Shown here piece by piece: positions 27,044-35,927 of a DNA stretch of 64,000 bases. Where the stretch lies: NCBI GenBank assembly GCA_041665525.1, contig JBAYIS010000003.1, positions 62,001-126,000 on the forward strand, given 5' to 3'. The notes below the pieces were generated by a model. That model saw nothing but the letters and a program-made list of their open reading frames with translations, made no database searches and was not told where the DNA came from. This DNA is from UBA8401 sp041665525. GTDB lineage: Bacteria > Bacteroidota > Ignavibacteria > UBA10030 > UBA8401. Each line of letters begins with the position of its first letter. Within the stretch, counting starts at the first letter, position 1. The translations under genes were made by a program, and so were the position numbers.

Positions 27044-27162
27044 ACAATCCTCTGTGCTGTCTTATTCGAGGCAGCAACTGTTTAATGATCAATCGGTTAA
27101 GACTAAAACTCCGATCATTTACCGTAAATTTATAAAATAATGGATACAACATAGAATTTTTG

Positions 27163-27190
27163 GAGCCGAAAGTAAAGAGACAATCGGCTC
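27163..27190. repeat. Inverted repeat in the paaZ / ZIP-like divergent promoter region
   Basis: GAGCCGA (27163-27169) and TCGGCTC (27184-27190) are perfect inverted 7-mers around a 14-base centre, followed on the plus strand by TTTT. A second small palindrome, TTTACCGTAAA, is at 27118-27128. Either could be an operator in this 217-base gap serving paaZ and the ZIP-like gene, or a short RNA hairpin in the leader of the latter. Confidence 0.4.
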
Positions 27191-27260
27191 TTTTGACACA
27201 GAAGGAAAAGTGTGCTCTTATATGGCAATCGGACTTCACTTTCTGTATCTTCTCGCTATC

Positions 27261-28586
27261 ATGCTCGGTGAATTGAACTATATGACCATCCTTGGCGCAA
27301 CAATTATGTCCGTTGTCGCTATGCTCTCTCTGCTGGTCGGTGCAGCAATCGGAATCTATTTGAAACCATCGCATCGTTTGAATGCGATCATCATGGCATT
27401 CGGCACAGGTGCACTTATTCAGGCACTGGCATTGGAATTAGCATTCGAAGGTGCCGAACGCCTCATCCATCACGGCGATCATACCGGGATCGAAAGCTGG
27501 ATGTGGGTATCGGGCGGTTTTTTGATCGGCGGTTTTATCTACTATCTTGCCAACAAATTTTTAGAGCGTCGTGGTGCTGCACTCCGTCATCCCGCCCTTT
27601 CAAAATTATATCTTCTGGAAAAAAAGCGCGAGGAATCCGCCGAGATTCTGAAACGGCTGGCCAATGTGGAATTGGTGCGTTCCCTCCCGCCGGAGGAGAT
27701 GCAGGATGTGCTGCTCTGTGTTCAGCCGGTGCAATTCAAACAGGGAGAGATAATCTTTCAACAGGGTGAAGACGGCAATGCACTTTATTTGATCGATTCC
27801 GGGACGATTGACATTATTGCGGGAAAAACCGATGATAAACCATTGGCGCAGCTTGTTTCCGGCCAATCCTTCGGTGAGATGGCTCTCCTCACAGGGGGAC
27901 CTCGTACAGCCTCTGCGATCGCTTCGACTGATGCAGCACTGTTGAAGATCGATAAGGAGCATTTTGACGAATTGATCGACCGATCACCAAGGCTGCGACA
28001 TTCCGTCGAAGAACTTATTTCTCAACGTATTTTAAAAAATGTCGAAAAGGCAAAAGGAACGGTCGATGCCGCGCATTGGCAGAAGGTTGCCGTCGCTAAT
28101 ATTCAACAATTATCAAAATCGGAAGAAGACCGTCTGCGTGACAAACATGCTTCGTCGGGAGCACCGCTGGCTATCTTTTTGGGAGCGATGCTGGATGGGA
28201 TACCGGAGTCGCTAGTGATCGGTTCCAGTTTCACCTCTTTTGATTCGTTCAAACTTACTTTTCTTGCCGCCGTTTTTCTAGCCAACCTGCCGGAAGCAAT
28301 CGGGAGCGCAAAAGGAATGAAAGAAGCGGGATTCAGCAATGTGAAGGTATTTTCATTGTGGATCGGTTTGATTGTCGCCGGTGCGTTGGCTGCCGCACTG
28401 GGAAATGTTTTCCTGTCAACAGCTCCTGCAACTGCATTGACTCTTGTCGGTGCTATTGCGGGAGGCGGGATCCTTGCAATGGTTGCTTCCGTTATGATGC
28501 CAGAAGCGTATGAAGATGGAGGAGCTTCCGTTGGGCTTTCTACAATTGCAGGATTTCTGACGGCATTCCTGTTTACATTTCTTTAG
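27261..28586 (+). CDS. ZIP-like membrane transporter with inserted cyclic-nucleotide-binding domain (paralogue 2)
   Basis: A 441-aa paralogue of the protein at 22811-24142, similar along its whole length. It has the same eight-helix plan, the same insertion of a Crp-type nucleotide-binding domain between helices 3 and 4 (FGEMALLTGGPRTASA keeps Glu and Arg), and the same DGIPES, NLPEA and MMPEAYEDGG motifs. The frame is open back to a GTG at 27210, with another ATG at 27222. I chose 27261 because it matches the length and N-terminus of the paralogue, but the ribosome site AAGGA (27202-27206) would fit an earlier start. It is divergent from paaZ and convergent with the paaY end of the main paa operon. 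Substrate and ligand are unknown. Confidence 0.78.
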   Translation: MLGELNYMTILGATIMSVVAMLSLLVGAAIGIYLKPSHRLNAIIMAFGTGALIQALALELAFEGAERLIHHGDHTGIESWMWVSGGFLIGGFIYYLANKFLERRGAALRHPALSKLYLLEKKREESAEILKRLANVELVRSLPPEEMQDVLLCVQPVQFKQGEIIFQQGEDGNALYLIDSGTIDIIAGKTDDKPLAQLVSGQSFGEMALLTGGPRTASAIASTDAALLKIDKEHFDELIDRSPRLRHSVEELISQRILKNVEKAKGTVDAAHWQKVAVANIQQLSKSEEDRLRDKHASSGAPLAIFLGAMLDGIPESLVIGSSFTSFDSFKLTFLAAVFLANLPEAIGSAKGMKEAGFSNVKVFSLWIGLIVAGALAAALGNVFLSTAPATALTLVGAIAGGGILAMVASVMMPEAYEDGGASVGLSTIAGFLTAFLFTFL

Positions 28587-28650
28587 GGCATATCCATGGG
28601 AATCTTTTCCTGCAATGCTCACTCTCGATAAAATTATCCTTTGCGGTGAA

Positions 28651-29274
28651 TTATTTTTTCTTCCCCTTCTGAACCTGCCGTTCCTTCCATGTTTCATACA
28701 CCGTTGCCTGTGAATTTCTTTTTTTCGGAAGAGTGCGCAGCGGTTTCACCGGTTTCATCGAGGAACGGAGATCGTCCGGCAATGTTTGATATAATTTCGT
28801 CCCTTGTGTTTTCCAGGACAACATTTCATCCGAGACCTGTTTCACAATCTTTGCCGGATTACCAACGACCACAGAGCGGGACGGGACGATCATTTCAGAC
28901 GGGACAAGGGTCATAGCACCCACGATAGAATTTGCACCCACGTCAGCATTATCCATTACTACTGCGTTCATGCCAACCAGAACATTTTCACCAATGTTCG
29001 CCCCATGGATTACCGCGCCGTGACCGATATGCGCATTCTTTCGCAGGACGATCGATCTCCCGGGAAAGACGTGAATGACACATGTCTCCTGAATGTTGCA
29101 CCCATCTTCTATAATGATTCCACCCCAATCTCCGCGGATCACTGCTGATGGACCGACATAGACATTTTTTCCGATGATCACATTCCCGATGACTGTTGCC
29201 TGAGGATGAATGAATGCCGTTTTGTGAATAACTGGAATATGTCCTTTGAAAGAATAAATATTGCGTGTCTTCAT
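28651..29274 (-). CDS. paaY: PaaY-type hexapeptide-repeat protein (gamma-carbonic-anhydrase-like thioesterase)
   Basis: The start was set at 29274 rather than the longer frame to 29361, because the longer one overlaps the thiolase gene and adds 29 residues foreign to the family. The resulting 207-aa protein is a left-handed beta-helix of hexapeptide repeats (IGNVIIGKNVYVG...), with His residues in IHVF and GHGAVIHG placed as the metal ligands of gamma-carbonic anhydrases. PaaY proteins hydrolyse dead-end CoA esters in phenylacetate breakdown. The last gene of the paa operon is a usual place for it. The C-terminal ~45 residues are basic and helical. A general acetyltransferase-like role remains possible. 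Confidence 0.82.
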   Translation of the reverse strand: MKTRNIYSFKGHIPVIHKTAFIHPQATVIGNVIIGKNVYVGPSAVIRGDWGGIIIEDGCNIQETCVIHVFPGRSIVLRKNAHIGHGAVIHGANIGENVLVGMNAVVMDNADVGANSIVGAMTLVPSEMIVPSRSVVVGNPAKIVKQVSDEMLSWKTQGTKLYQTLPDDLRSSMKPVKPLRTLPKKRNSQATVYETWKERQVQKGKKK

Positions 29275-29284
29275 ACTCAACTGT

Positions 29285-30493
29285 TTACACTCTTTCAATG
29301 ATTGTTGCCATTCCTTGTCCCACGCCAATACACATTGTGCACAATGCGTACCTGCCTCCATTCAATTGAAGTTCATACGCTGCCGTCGTGATTAACCGCG
29401 CGCCGGACATTCCCAGCGGGTGGCCCAGTGCAATGGCGCCGCCATTAGGATTTACGCGTACATCACTATCCGAAATTCCCAAACCGCGCAATGTCGCAAG
29501 GCATTGGGCTGCAAACGCTTCATTCAATTCAATCACCGAAAGATCTGCGATCTTCAATCCGGCTTTCGCAAGAACTTTTTGTGATGCCGGCAGCGGACCG
29601 ATTCCCATCATCCGCGGTTCCACACCAATAACAGCGGAGGCGATAATTTTTGCGATAGGTTTCAACCCATTTTTTTTCACTGCTTCCTCTGAGGAAAGTA
29701 TCATGGCACACGCACCGTCATTCAATCCTGAAGAATTCCCGGCAGTCACCGTTCCCTTCCCGTCCTTTCGGAACGCCGGTTTCAGTCGTGCAAGCTTATC
29801 CAGTGTCGTATCAGGTCTGGGAAATTCATCATCACCGATGATGATCGTTTCCTGTCTTGTCGGCACTTCGATGGTAATAATCTCCTTAAAGAATCGCTGG
29901 CTCGTAATCGATCGCTTTGCTTTCTGTTGTGACCAGAGTGCAAATGCATCCTGGTCCTCACGGGAAATATCGTATTGTTCCGCAACATTTTCTGCTGTCA
30001 TTCCCATGGAATCGACGCCATACAACTCTTTCATCTTCGGATTGACGAACCGCCATCCTAGTGCCGTATCAACCATTTCCGGAGTGCGGGAAAACGCTTC
30101 GGATGGTTTTGCCATAACATATGGCGCGCGCGACATGCTTTCCACGCCACCGGCGATAAAAATGTCCCCGTCACCAACCCTGACCTTATTGGCAGCGATC
30201 GCCACTGCGCTCATTCCTGATGCGCAGAGCCTGTTCACTGTTTCGGCAGGGACTGAAACGGGCAATCCGGCAAGTAAAACGGACATGCGCGCAACATTTC
30301 GATTATCTTCGCCGGCCTGATTTGCACAACCGAGCACTACTTCATCATACAATATTCTGTCAATATTCGAATTCCGTTCCGTCAGCCGTTTTATGACGAT
30401 CGCGGCAAGATCGTCGGGCCTGATGGAAGAGAGTGCACCGCCGTATTTTCCTATCGGTGTTCGTAATGCATCGATGATATAGACCGGTTTCAT
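29285..30493 (-). CDS. paaJ: 3-oxoadipyl-CoA / acetyl-CoA acyltransferase (thiolase, PaaJ-type)
   Basis: The ATG at 30493 is preceded by GGAG nine bases upstream and gives a 402-aa thiolase; the longer frame begins with TTG. Nucleophile C90 lies in NRLCASGMSA. The base His is in NPNGGAIALGHPLGMSGARL and the second catalytic Cys in CTMCIGVGQG. It catalyses the thiolytic step giving acetyl-CoA and succinyl-CoA, and 2,3-dehydroadipyl-CoA from the C8 intermediate. It lies between paaD and paaY in the same operon, which favours PaaJ over a fatty-acid FadA role. Confidence 0.9.
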   Translation of the reverse strand: MKPVYIIDALRTPIGKYGGALSSIRPDDLAAIVIKRLTERNSNIDRILYDEVVLGCANQAGEDNRNVARMSVLLAGLPVSVPAETVNRLCASGMSAVAIAANKVRVGDGDIFIAGGVESMSRAPYVMAKPSEAFSRTPEMVDTALGWRFVNPKMKELYGVDSMGMTAENVAEQYDISREDQDAFALWSQQKAKRSITSQRFFKEIITIEVPTRQETIIIGDDEFPRPDTTLDKLARLKPAFRKDGKGTVTAGNSSGLNDGACAMILSSEEAVKKNGLKPIAKIIASAVIGVEPRMMGIGPLPASQKVLAKAGLKIADLSVIELNEAFAAQCLATLRGLGISDSDVRVNPNGGAIALGHPLGMSGARLITTAAYELQLNGGRYALCTMCIGVGQGMATIIERV

Positions 30494-30540
30494 AATGATC
30501 GACTCCGACCGCAATTCCTGAAGCGGTGAAATGCGGTTCT

Positions 30541-31038
30541 TTAAAATGGTTTAAAATATTCGAAAGCCTGACGGCATGACCGGCAGAAATAATATGCTTT
30601 GCATGCGGTGGAACCAAATTCACTTTGAATAGTAGTTTCGGTGGAATTGCACTGTGGACATATAATCTTCGGGAAGTTGATCTGCAGAAGATGCGGCACC
30701 GCGACATGTGCCGGTGGAGCGATCCCATACTGCTTCATCTTCGATTTTGCAGCTTCACTTAACCAATCCGTCGTCCACGCCGGTGAAAAAATTGTGGTCA
30801 CCGCGACAGATGTGATCCCTGCCTCTTTTAGAACGCGGCGAATATCATCCTCTATCATTTTCATAGCGGGACAACCGGAATAGGTCGGCGTGATGACCAC
30901 TTCGACGAGTTCTCCGGTTAACAGCACGTCACGCACAATACCTAATTCTACAATGGAAATTGCCGGGATTTCAGGATCGCTGATAGTCGAAAGGAGTTCC
31001 TTGATGGAATCAATTGACCAAGTATTATTAATGGTCAT
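30541..31038 (-). CDS. paaD: PaaD: MIP18/DUF59-family factor for the phenylacetyl-CoA epoxidase
   Basis: 165 aa. The N-terminal DUF59/MIP18 domain (about 8-95) has the typical SDPEIPAISIVELGIV opening and a TYSGCPAM motif with the conserved Cys. The C-terminal tail (about 115-165) contains paired CPQC and CRSC motifs, likely a zinc ribbon or Fe-S binding site. PaaD is needed for maturation of the epoxidase complex, probably its Fe-S or diiron centres. It sits 27 bases after paaC and 47 bases before paaJ. Confidence 0.93.
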   Translation of the reverse strand: MTINNTWSIDSIKELLSTISDPEIPAISIVELGIVRDVLLTGELVEVVITPTYSGCPAMKMIEDDIRRVLKEAGITSVAVTTIFSPAWTTDWLSEAAKSKMKQYGIAPPAHVAVPHLLQINFPKIICPQCNSTETTIQSEFGSTACKAYYFCRSCRQAFEYFKPF

Positions 31039-31065
31039 GCGTGTTCGCTCATCTTCTGGAATGAC

Positions 31066-31833
31066 TTACCATTGTATATCAGGAAAAGATCGGGCAACAA
31101 TCTGCATTTCCGACAGTAAATGGCCGAGGTGCTCAGTGTGTCGGCCCGACCTTCCACCTGTGTGAATGAATGCAGATTTCTGGGGTATGGTAAGAGTTGC
31201 CGCGGCAACAATCCCGTGGACCGTCCCCGTCCATTCCTCCATCAAGGAATGTGATGCAATGCCGACACCCTTCTTTACCAGTTCATCTTCCAATGGATCG
31301 GCAAGAAACATTTCATCGGTAAACTTCCACAGTTCATCCAATGCTTTTTGAGAACGCATATGACTTTCTGCCGTTCCATCACCCAGCCGGAGCATCCATT
31401 GACTGCTGTGACGGAAGTGATACCGTAATTCTTTCACCGCCTTCTCGGCGATCCCGGACAATGGATGGAATGTGCTGTGCTGCAAACGATCAAACAAGAG
31501 AACGCCGAACGAGTCATATAAAAATTGCCGGACAATAGTCCTGGCAAAATCTCCGTTCGGTTGTTCCACCAGAAGCAGGTTCTTATATTCCAACGCCTCC
31601 CGAAAATAGACGATCGCATCAGCGGTACGTCCTTTCCCCTCTTCCTGAGCTGCCGCACCGTATAAATAATTTGCCTGCCCAATGCAGTCCAACGCTATAT
31701 TCGCCAGTGCGATATCTTCTTCCAAGATCGGTGCATGGCCGCACCATTCGGACAAGCGGTGTCCGAGGATGAGTCGGTCGTCTGCAAGACGAAGCAGGTA
31801 TTCAATGATCGGCGTATTTACGGTTTTTTCCAC
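31066..31833 (-). CDS. paaC: PaaC: structural subunit of phenylacetyl-CoA 1,2-epoxidase
   Basis: A 255-aa all-helical ferritin-like protein of the usual PaaC length. Features include the DRLILGHRLSEWCGHAP opening, with the family's HRLSEW motif, and RHSSQWMLRLGDGT in the middle. In the E. coli complex PaaC pairs with PaaA but does not carry the active diiron site. The start overlaps the 3' end of paaB by 16 bases, which supports coupled translation in the paaABCD order. Confidence 0.94.
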   Translation of the reverse strand: MEKTVNTPIIEYLLRLADDRLILGHRLSEWCGHAPILEEDIALANIALDCIGQANYLYGAAAQEEGKGRTADAIVYFREALEYKNLLLVEQPNGDFARTIVRQFLYDSFGVLLFDRLQHSTFHPLSGIAEKAVKELRYHFRHSSQWMLRLGDGTAESHMRSQKALDELWKFTDEMFLADPLEDELVKKGVGIASHSLMEEWTGTVHGIVAAATLTIPQKSAFIHTGGRSGRHTEHLGHLLSEMQIVARSFPDIQW

Positions 31834-32126
31834 AGTTCATCGTCCAATGTGTGTTTATAGAAATGCGGATGGCGATACACTTTGTCCTTGGTGGGCTCAA
31901 AGAAAGACGGCGCATCTTCCGGTCTTGATGCAATGATATGTTCTGACTTTACCACCCAGATGTTCAATGCATTCCCTCTGCGAGCGAACACATCGCGAGC
32001 ATTTTGGAGTGCATTTTCCGCATCGGCAGCACGAATACTTCCTGCATGCATATGCGGTGCATTATCGGATTCCTGGATGAACACTTCCCAGAGGTCCCAT
32101 TGGTCATGTGTCGTTTGTTCGGTCAT
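31818..32126 (-). CDS. paaB: PaaB: small subunit of phenylacetyl-CoA 1,2-epoxidase
   Basis: Motifs WDLWEVFIQE, HAGSIRAADAENALQNARD, IWVVKSEHI and KVYRHPHFY identify PaaB. I used the ATG at 32126 (102 aa), which gives the family N-terminal length. An ATG at 32150 is in frame, but its AGGAGG touches the start codon with no spacer. PaaB bridges PaaAC heterodimers in the epoxidase. The 3' end overlaps paaC. Confidence 0.93.
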   Translation of the reverse strand: MTEQTTHDQWDLWEVFIQESDNAPHMHAGSIRAADAENALQNARDVFARRGNALNIWVVKSEHIIASRPEDAPSFFEPTKDKVYRHPHFYKHTLDDELWKKP

Positions 32127-32192
32127 AGCGATTATATTAGTATTCAGCATCCTCCTTCGGCACCGAAGAAAGATGAAATTGAGAAAATGTGG

Positions 32193-33143
32193 TTACGCCG
32201 CTGCGGTGTTCTTTAACCGTTGTTTTTCTTCATATGCCCGTGCGGCATCGCGCACCCATTCTCCATTTTTATGTGCGGATAAACGCGACTGCAATCGTTC
32301 GTGATTACATGGTCCGTGTCCGTTGATTACAGCGTTGAATTCATCCCAGTCAATTTCTCCGGTCTCCCAGTTGCGAGTCAGTTCATTGAACTTCAATTTC
32401 GGATCGGGAATGGTCAATCCCCAGGATTGCGCCTGTTCCACCGTCATATCAATGAATCGCTGACGTAGTTCGTCGTTACTCTTCAGTTTAATTTTCCACC
32501 GCATCATATCAGGACTGTTTGGAGAGTTGGTGTCATGTGGTCCGAACATCATTAGTGTTGGCCACCAGAAACGGTTGAAGGATTCCTGCACCATTGCTTT
32601 CCCCTGTTCACCGGAAGTGATGAGCATTGCAACTATCTCCATCCCCTGTTTTTTATGGAAATTTTCTTCCTTGCAAATACGAATCAATGCACGGGAATAC
32701 GGTCCGTAGGAACATTTTGCCATGGTCGTTTGATTGATGATGGCGGCGCCGTCCACCAGCCAGCCGATCATTCCCATGTCCGCCCAGGAGAGAGTCGGAT
32801 AGTTGAAAATAGATGAGTATTTAGCCTTGCCGGTGTGGAGTTGGTCGAACATTTCTTCGCGGGAGATTCCAAGCGTTTCGGCAGAACTGTAGAGATAATG
32901 TCCGTGTCCGGCCTCATCCTGAACTTTAGCGAGTAAAGCAATTTTCCGGCGCAGAGAGGGTGCTCGTGTAATCCAGTTCCCTTCGGGCAGCATACCGATG
33001 ATTTCGGAATGGGCATGCTGCGAGATAAGACGCGTTAATTGTTTGCGGTATTTCTCCGGCATCCAATCATTCGGTTCAATCGTCGTGCCGTCCGCAATAC
33101 GTTTGTTGAATTGTGCTTCCAAGCTGGCGATGTTTTCGCTCAT
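32193..33143 (-). CDS. paaA: PaaA: catalytic diiron subunit of phenylacetyl-CoA 1,2-epoxidase
   Basis: A 316-aa ferritin-like monooxygenase subunit, close to the usual length (about 310-330). Candidate iron ligands are E47 (HAHSEIIG), E77 and H80 (QDEAGHGHY), E160 and H163 (CKEENFHKKQG), with D131 near the position of the remaining ligand. With PaaB, PaaC and a reductase it converts phenylacetyl-CoA to the 1,2-epoxide, the first ring attack. It is the first gene of the operon paaABCD-J-Y. The reductase PaaE is not adjacent and is not found in this window. Confidence 0.95.
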   Translation of the reverse strand: MSENIASLEAQFNKRIADGTTIEPNDWMPEKYRKQLTRLISQHAHSEIIGMLPEGNWITRAPSLRRKIALLAKVQDEAGHGHYLYSSAETLGISREEMFDQLHTGKAKYSSIFNYPTLSWADMGMIGWLVDGAAIINQTTMAKCSYGPYSRALIRICKEENFHKKQGMEIVAMLITSGEQGKAMVQESFNRFWWPTLMMFGPHDTNSPNSPDMMRWKIKLKSNDELRQRFIDMTVEQAQSWGLTIPDPKLKFNELTRNWETGEIDWDEFNAVINGHGPCNHERLQSRLSAHKNGEWVRDAARAYEEKQRLKNTAAA

Positions 33144-33188
33144 TCATTCCCTCGTTAGAATTGTGGTTCTGCTGAGATTGATTGCTTG

Positions 33189-33216
33189 AATATACAAAAG
33201 GCAGGATGTTTTCCAA
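33189..33216 (-). promoter_or_regulatory. Candidate promoter of the paaABCDJY operon
   Basis: On the minus strand TTGGAA (33211-33216) and TATATT (33189-33194) are 16 bases apart, 45 bases before the paaA ATG, in the 95-base gap after prfC. No clear PaaR/PaaX-type operator was recognised beside it. Confidence 0.38.
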
Positions 33217-33238
33217 AATCAATTCTGCCGATGTGCGG

Positions 33239-34849
33239 TCATGCCTCTCCGTTCATTTCATGCGTTTCGGTATTGTGCTCGATACTGAAGAGAAACTTCG
33301 CCTTAGGATTATTATCGACCGCCCGCTGCAAGGCATATTTCGATTCTGAGATGAATACAAGATTATCGTGTTTGTCGTTGAAGATCGAACCCGGATGAAT
33401 TGTTTTGAGCCAATCAATATCTGATTCATGCTCGTATTGCACCCAGGAAGCTTTATAAAGGCTGAGCGGCCGGAACAAACAGGGCGCCCCGTATTCGTTC
33501 TGCAAACGATATTGAATGACATCGAACTGCAGGTCGCCGACCGTACCGACAACTTTTCGGTTTCCCTGGTTCTGCATGAATACCTGTGCAAGCCCTTCGT
33601 CCGTTAGTTGCAGGATCCCTTTCTCCAGCTGTTTGGATTTAAACGGATCTGTTAGCTGCAATTCCTTGAATATTTCGGGAGAGAAGGTTGGAATACCTTT
33701 ATACATCATTTCTTCCCCTTCCGTCAGCGTATCACCAATCTTGAAGTTCCCTGAGTCATACAATCCTATAACATCACCCGGATATGCAACATCCACAACG
33801 TTTTTATCCTGCGCCATGAACGATGTGGGATTCGAGAATTTCAGTTCGCGTTTCAGACGTACATGATAGTAAAACTTGTTCCGCTCGAATTTGCCGGAAC
33901 AGATCCGCAGGAATGCGATCCGGTCCCGATGCCGCGGATCCAGATTTGCATGTAATTTAAAAACGAAACCGGAAAATGTTTCCGTCATCGGTTCAATCAC
34001 TCCCCGTGTCGTTTCGCGCGGCTGCGGAGCAGGTGCAATGGTGACGAAGGTTTCCAAAAGTTCCTTAACACCAAAGTTGTTCAGAGCGCTGCCAAAAAAA
34101 ACAGCAGCGGAATTGCCTGCAAGGTACTCCTGAACGTTAAACGAAGGATACACTCCACGTACTAATTCGATATCGTGTTTTAGTTGCAGCGCCTGCTTCC
34201 CAAACTGTTCCTGCAGCTTCGGATCATCGACGCCGCTGAACGTTTCAATCTCTTCTTCTACTCGCTGTTTGTTCGGCGTGAAAAAATTAAAAGTGTTGTT
34301 GTGGATATTGAAAACGCCTCGGAAATTCGATCCGATACCCATCGGCCAGGTGAGCGGACGGACGTGAATGTTCAGTTTCTGTTCAATCTCGTCCAACAGT
34401 TCAATCGGATCCCGTCCTTCACGATCCAACTTATTGATAAAGACAATCACGGGGGTGTTTCGCATCCGACAGACGTTCATCAGTTTTTCCGTCTGCTCTT
34501 CGACTCCCTTCACACAATCGATCACCAAAATAACACTATCCACTGCTGTGAGTGTTCGATACGTATCTTCCGCAAAATCTTTGTGGCCCGGTGTATCCAA
34601 AAGATTGACGGTGTAATTATTATAAGAAAAAGTCATGACGGACGTCGACACAGAAATGCCGCGCTGCTTTTCGATTTCCATGAAATCTGATGTCGCCGTT
34701 TTTTTGATCTTGTTGGATTTCACGGCACCGGCAATTTGAATCGCTCCGCCGTATAACAGAAGTTTTTCGGTTAATGTTGTCTTCCCGGCATCAGGATGGC
34801 TGATGATGGCAAATGTTTTTCTTTGTTGAATTTGTTTCAAAATGCTCAT
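33239..34849 (-). CDS. prfC: Peptide chain release factor 3
   Basis: A 536-aa translational GTPase of RF3 length. The GTPase motifs are all present: the P-loop HPDAGKTT near residue 18, the switch I region QRGISVSTSVM, DTPGHKDF, and NKLDREGRD. RF3-specific sequence follows (WPMGIGSNFRGVFN), then the beta-barrel domains II/III. RF3 recycles RF1/RF2 after peptide release. It is separated from miaA by 145 bases and is probably its own unit. Confidence 0.96.
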   Translation of the reverse strand: MSILKQIQQRKTFAIISHPDAGKTTLTEKLLLYGGAIQIAGAVKSNKIKKTATSDFMEIEKQRGISVSTSVMTFSYNNYTVNLLDTPGHKDFAEDTYRTLTAVDSVILVIDCVKGVEEQTEKLMNVCRMRNTPVIVFINKLDREGRDPIELLDEIEQKLNIHVRPLTWPMGIGSNFRGVFNIHNNTFNFFTPNKQRVEEEIETFSGVDDPKLQEQFGKQALQLKHDIELVRGVYPSFNVQEYLAGNSAAVFFGSALNNFGVKELLETFVTIAPAPQPRETTRGVIEPMTETFSGFVFKLHANLDPRHRDRIAFLRICSGKFERNKFYYHVRLKRELKFSNPTSFMAQDKNVVDVAYPGDVIGLYDSGNFKIGDTLTEGEEMMYKGIPTFSPEIFKELQLTDPFKSKQLEKGILQLTDEGLAQVFMQNQGNRKVVGTVGDLQFDVIQYRLQNEYGAPCLFRPLSLYKASWVQYEHESDIDWLKTIHPGSIFNDKHDNLVFISESKYALQRAVDNNPKAKFLFSIEHNTETHEMNGEA

Positions 34850-34994
34850 GGGAATAAAGCAAAATTAGTCTGACAGAAAATGAATTAAATTAAAAACGGC
34901 TGAGAGAGCCTTGCGAGAAGCGGAAGTGTGGTCGTTACGTATGTGTCTGAACTTGCATATTTAAAATATACCGAAAAATGAACGGAAAGGAAAC

Positions 34995-35921
34995 CTAAAT
35001 TCTCGAACTGATGATCTGATCGGCAATCGTGTCGATCTCTTGATTGCCGGAGATATTGAACCATTGGATTCGTTGTTCTTTACGGAACCAGGTCATCTGC
35101 CGTTTGGCAAATCGACGGGTATTCTGCTTCATCAATTCGATCATCCGTTCCCTGGTAATCTCGTGACGAAGATAGGCAAAGGCTTCCTTGTAACCAACCG
35201 TCTGCAATGACTGAAACCGATCATCATAATTCGCTTTTTTCAGCTCTTTTACTTCTCCCAGAAACCCTGCAGCAAACATCGCTTCCACCCGTTTGTTGAT
35301 GCGATCATAAAGAATGCTTCGTTCCCAAAGAAGGCCGACAAATCGGCTATCATAAATCTTTTGTACTGCATGCAGTTGATGAAATTGAGAGATCGGTGTT
35401 CCAGTCTCATAGAAGACTTCCAACGCCCGTATCACTCTTCGGTATTTCGATGCATCCATCAATGCAGCAGAGGCAGGGTCGACAGATGCTAATTCCTCAT
35501 ACAAAACGTCTTTCCCATCCTTTAATAACCGGCGCTCTAACCGCTCGCGAACTTTACCGGATATTTCCGGCAGTTCAAAAAATCCATCGACTAATGCCTG
35601 AATGTAGAGTCCTGTTCCACCGACAATTATCGGCATGTTCCCGCGTGCGACAATCTCTGCGATTACCGCTCTGCCCTGCACCTGAAAATCACCAGCATTG
35701 AATTTTTTGTCAGGTTCGATTAGATCGATAAAATGGTGCGGGACGAATCGCAGTTCTTCCGGCGTCGGTTTCGCGGTGCCGATGTTTAATTGTTTGTAGA
35801 CCTGACGAGAATCAGCGGAGATGATCTCGGACGGGAGTTTACGTGCAATGGTCAATGCAAGTGCGGTTTTTCCCGAAGCAGTAGGTCCGACAATAACGAG
35901 GATTTCCGGCAAGCTTTTCAT
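34995..35921 (-). CDS. miaA: tRNA dimethylallyltransferase (MiaA)
   Basis: 308 aa, the normal length. Motifs are P-loop GPTASGKT (12-19), SADSRQVYKQLNIGTAKP, and GGTGLYIQALVDG. The enzyme adds the isopentenyl group to A37 of tRNAs that read U-starting codons; the tRNA-Ser(UGA) in this window, with A37 3' of the anticodon in its AAA sequence, is a typical substrate. It begins 6 bases after the DUF4249 gene and ends the folP-to-miaA gene run. Confidence 0.96.
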   Translation of the reverse strand: MKSLPEILVIVGPTASGKTALALTIARKLPSEIISADSRQVYKQLNIGTAKPTPEELRFVPHHFIDLIEPDKKFNAGDFQVQGRAVIAEIVARGNMPIIVGGTGLYIQALVDGFFELPEISGKVRERLERRLLKDGKDVLYEELASVDPASAALMDASKYRRVIRALEVFYETGTPISQFHQLHAVQKIYDSRFVGLLWERSILYDRINKRVEAMFAAGFLGEVKELKKANYDDRFQSLQTVGYKEAFAYLRHEITRERMIELMKQNTRRFAKRQMTWFRKEQRIQWFNISGNQEIDTIADQIISSRI

Positions 35922-35927
35922 AACAAA

